Source: JAJECS01 sp965219705
GTDB taxonomy: Bacteria; Chloroflexota; UBA11872
Length of the DNA stretch: 64,000 nt
Direction: 5' to 3'
Assembly: GCA_965219705.1 (NCBI GenBank)
Contig: OZ244789.1
Location: 2,914,001 to 2,978,000 of the forward strand
Of this stretch, positions 61,532 to 64,000 are shown in pieces. A program made the translations under genes and the position numbers. How positions within the stretch are numbered: the stretch's first letter is position 1; each line of letters opens with the position of its first letter. The notes beneath the pieces are model-generated. The model had not been told where the DNA came from. It searched no databases and saw only the letters and a list, made by a program, of their open reading frames with translations.

Positions 61532-62846
61532 ACAGGCTCGCCAGAGACCCGTGCCCGGCGGCGCGCAGGGCGTCGCCGCTCTCGGGGCGCCAGGCCGACG
61601 GCTGTTGGTACCAGCGGTGGGCCGTTTCGGCCTCGTAGCCTCCGTGTGCGGCCACTCGGCGGGTGGGCAGGTAGCCCCAATTGCCGTTGCTCCATCCAGC
61701 GACCATCGTGGCCGGCGCCGGTGACGCCGCGCGCAGCGCCTGCCCATCTTCGAAGAAAAGCTCTACCGGCGTCGCGATCACGGCCAGATCGCCGATCCGC
61801 AGCGATTGAAGCTCGATCTCCTGCCGGCCCGTCCAGGCGGGATCGCCATGCACCGCCAGCACGCGGTCGGCATGCTCGATTTCGTAAGCCTGAATGTGGC
61901 GGCGCATGGCGTCGCTGGCGGCGCTCTTCACGTGCGCCTCGCCGGCCGTCCGCAGCGCGCGGGCTTCTTCCGGCGTCGGCAAGTCTTCATGCCGCAGAGT
62001 TGCCGGACGCGTCGCAGCCGCCACGATGGCGGAAGCCGACGGACGCGCCGCCTGCAGGGCCTGCGCCGCCGTCAACGCGAGCGCCTGGCCGTAGCCGCGG
62101 GCCTCGCCGTATCCACGCTCGCGCGGGTCCGCGAATCGCAGATTCGCATTCGCGCCCGCCCCGTTGATGAACATGCACGGCGCTCCAGTGATCAACCGCA
62201 GGCGCTGCCGCAGGTGGCCCGGGTAATCCGCGGCGTAGACCCGATCGCGGCTGCTGGTCGGATGACAGCCGTAGTTCACCAGCGTGACGATGGGGCGTCC
62301 GTTGCGGCCGCGCGCTTGCGCCGCTATCAACGTGGGATCGATGTCATCCGGCCCCCCGTCGGCCGGTCCGTCCGGGGCCACGGCCCGCGAGCGGCGGTTC
62401 ACCGCGGCGAACGAGGCTGCGTGTCCAATCACGATATCCGCGCGCGCCTGGCGCCTCACAGCAGCTTGGGCGACCGCCACGGTTCTTGCCGTCAGCTCGT
62501 CGAGGTAGTTCTCGTCCGGCTGGCCCATGGTTGGCAGCACGCCGGTCTCGGGCCCCCCATGCGTGTGGGTGCAGGCGTACATCTGGTGGTCGGCCGCTAT
62601 TCCTGTCGCCGCGCTGACGCGTGCGCGGGTTCGCTCAATCCAGGCCGGCGTGAGCCCGACCAGGTCGAACGCGGCCAGCATCACGGTGGTGTCGCCGGCG
62701 GTGGCCACCAGCACGTGCAGCTCCAGGGGATCGCGCACCCCGAGGGCGGCGCCCATGCGCGGGCTGAAGCCCGACAAGTCAAGCCCGACCTCGGGGGTGA
62801 TGTCCCCATGGGCGATGCCGGTCCGCAGACCTCCAGGCGACGTCAT
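61521..62846 (-). CDS. Neutral/alkaline ceramidase-like protein
   Basis: 441 residues. The neutral ceramidase domain begins LRTGIAHGDITPEVGLDLSGF. The zinc-site motif is CTHTHGGPETG, and other conserved positions are VNYGCHPTSS and FINGAGANAN. Relatives hydrolyse ceramide to sphingosine and fatty acid, but many bacterial members have unknown substrates. No signal peptide is visible. The start overlaps the hflX stop by 4 nt (ATGA), so the two form an operon on the minus strand. Confidence 0.8.
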   Translation of the reverse strand: MTSPGGLRTGIAHGDITPEVGLDLSGFSPRMGAALGVRDPLELHVLVATAGDTTVMLAAFDLVGLTPAWIERTRARVSAATGIAADHQMYACTHTHGGPETGVLPTMGQPDENYLDELTARTVAVAQAAVRRQARADIVIGHAASFAAVNRRSRAVAPDGPADGGPDDIDPTLIAAQARGRNGRPIVTLVNYGCHPTSSRDRVYAADYPGHLRQRLRLITGAPCMFINGAGANANLRFADPRERGYGEARGYGQALALTAAQALQAARPSASAIVAAATRPATLRHEDLPTPEEARALRTAGEAHVKSAASDAMRRHIQAYEIEHADRVLAVHGDPAWTGRQEIELQSLRIGDLAVIATPVELFFEDGQALRAASPAPATMVAGWSNGNWGYLPTRRVAAHGGYEAETAHRWYQQPSAWRPESGDALRAAGHGSLASLFSA

Positions 62847-64000
62847 TGCTGGTCCGCGTCGATACGATAGCCGTGATAGCGGACGGCCAGTGCCGGCGGA
62901 AGCGTGCCCTCGATCCGCGTGCCGCTCGGTTCATACGCCTCGTGCACCACCTCGCCGCGGCGGTGGAACAAACTCACGAGTTCGCTGTCGGCATAGGGAA
63001 TGCGCACCGTCACGTTGACGCTGGACGCGCGCGCCGCCTCGGCGAACCGGTCGCGTAGCTCATCCAAACCCAGTCCGGTGAGTGCGGATACGCGTACGGC
63101 GTTTGGAAAGTCGGCGACGTCGAGGTCCGGGGCGAGGTCGGACTTGTTGAGCGCGGTGATCACCGGGCGCACGCCAACCCCGATTTCGGCGAGCGTCTGC
63201 TCCACCACGCGCACCTGTCGCGGCATGTCCGGCGCCGCCGCGTCGACCACGTGCACGAGGAACTGGGCGTCGAGCACTTCCTCAAGCGTGGCGCGAAACG
63301 CGTCGATGAGGCGTGGAGGCAGTCGCTGAATGAATCCGACCGTGTCGGTGAGCAGGACCTCCCCACCTTGCGGCAGCTCCAGACGCCGTGTGGTCGGATC
63401 GAGCGTGGCGAACAGCCGGTTCTCGGTTAGGACCGAGGCGTCGGTGAGCGCGTTCAACAGCGAGCTCTTGCCGGCGTTGGTGTAGCCAACCAGCGCGGCC
63501 ACGTTGAGGCCGGCGTCGCGGCGCCGGCGCCGGCGGCTGCCGCGCTCCTCACGCACCCGGCTCAACCGGTTGTCGACATCGCGAATCTGATCGCGGTAGA
63601 GCCGTCGGTCGGTCTCGATTTGGGTCTCACCGGGTCCGCGAAAGGGGCCGATGCCGCCGCGCTGACGGGAGAACTCGACCCACAACTCCGAGAGGCGCGG
63701 CAGCAAGTACTCGAGCTGCGCGCGCTCCACCTGCAGCCGGCCTTCGGCGGTTTGTGCCCGGGCGGCGAAGATATCCAGGATCACGCCAGTGCGGTCGAGC
63801 ACCTTGCCCTCGAAGGCGCGCTCGATGTTTCGCTGCTGTCGAGGGAGCAACTCGGCGTCAACCACCAGGACGTCCGCGGCGACGGCGCGGCTCGCGTCAA
63901 TCGTTTCCTGCAGCTGGCCCTGGCCGATCAGCGTGGCGGGATTGGGCTCTCGAATCCGGACGCGTCGGCGCCCGGCAACCGCGGCGCCCGCGGTATCCAC
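62843..64000 (-). CDS. hflX: GTPase HflX, N-terminus beyond the window
   Basis: 385 residues are visible; the reading frame runs to the edge and the start is missing (the first visible Val is probably internal). HflX is a ribosome-rescue and splitting GTPase. The N-terminal domain shows IREPNPATLIGQGQLQE and GPGETQIETDRRLYRDQIRDVDNRL, the GTPase G motifs are GYTNAGKSSLLNAL, DTVGFIQRLPP and NKSD, and the switch region is RLFATLDPTTR. The C-terminal extension includes PYADSELVSLFHRRGEV. The basic SRRRRRRD insert precedes the G domain. Confidence 0.93.
   Translation of the reverse strand: MDTAGAAVAGRRRVRIREPNPATLIGQGQLQETIDASRAVAADVLVVDAELLPRQQRNIERAFEGKVLDRTGVILDIFAARAQTAEGRLQVERAQLEYLLPRLSELWVEFSRQRGGIGPFRGPGETQIETDRRLYRDQIRDVDNRLSRVREERGSRRRRRRDAGLNVAALVGYTNAGKSSLLNALTDASVLTENRLFATLDPTTRRLELPQGGEVLLTDTVGFIQRLPPRLIDAFRATLEEVLDAQFLVHVVDAAAPDMPRQVRVVEQTLAEIGVGVRPVITALNKSDLAPDLDVADFPNAVRVSALTGLGLDELRDRFAEAARASSVNVTVRIPYADSELVSLFHRRGEVVHEAYEPSGTRIEGTLPPALAVRYHGYRIDADQQ

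Overview
This window is a GC-rich bacterial chromosome segment, almost fully coding. It holds the complete RNA polymerase beta/beta' genes and the str-S10-spc-alpha ribosomal protein superoperon. It also carries part of a polysaccharide gene cluster, a chromosome segregation/metabolism block, a split glycine decarboxylase set and a few accessory genes. The gene complement suggests a member of the Chloroflexota: split gcvPA/gcvPB, zinc-type S14, an enolase-superfamily enzyme, a neutral-ceramidase-like protein, and several starts that may be leaderless. That placement is inference; a phylogeny of RpoB, RpoC and the ribosomal proteins would settle it. No phage, plasmid or CRISPR features were seen. 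The one recombinase gene stands alone next to a repeat-like element.

Layout. (1) 1-3615: the end of an SPFH/band-7 protein, then a convergent operon of miaB and a lipoprotein with a SPOR-like region and a beta-propeller. (2) 3718-15346: a glycan assembly cluster with an RmlD-type reductase, five glycosyltransferases, an O-antigen ligase-like membrane protein and a polyprenyl-phosphate sugar-1-phosphate transferase. It ends with a large NHL-repeat lipoprotein. (3) 15606-18686: grpE, dnaJ, prmA and a HIT-family hydrolase. (4) 18687-27102: a long structured leader with a terminator-like hairpin, then rpoB and rpoC. (5) 27080-48197: a promoter overlapping the rpoC stop codon, then an apparently continuous co-directional run from rpsL to rpsI, including fusA, tuf, secY, adk, map, infA, rpoA and truA. 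(6) 48204-52985 (minus strand): mazG-like, SAM hydroxide adenosyltransferase, M50 protease, HD protein, scpA and scpB. (7) 53106-56284: gcvH, gcvPA, gcvPB. (8) 56295-57964 (minus): M23 peptidase and a beta-propeller protein that overlap by 16 nt. (9) 58067-64000: an enolase-superfamily enzyme, an HD protein, a tyrosine recombinase, a ceramidase-like protein and hflX (cut by the window edge).

Most of the window is conserved housekeeping sequence and I found no convincing wholly new system. The points worth a second look are unusual lineage features of the translation and transcription machinery: an IF-1 with an inserted loop, an extended S14, an Arg-rich S3 insert, acidic or basic tails, EF-Tu switch-region changes and an Ala/Glu-rich beta' insert. 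Others are the rpoB leader, the REP/MITE-like element and perfect palindrome upstream of the recombinase, possible leaderless promoters, and poorly characterised beta-propeller proteins paired with envelope or tRNA-modification genes.
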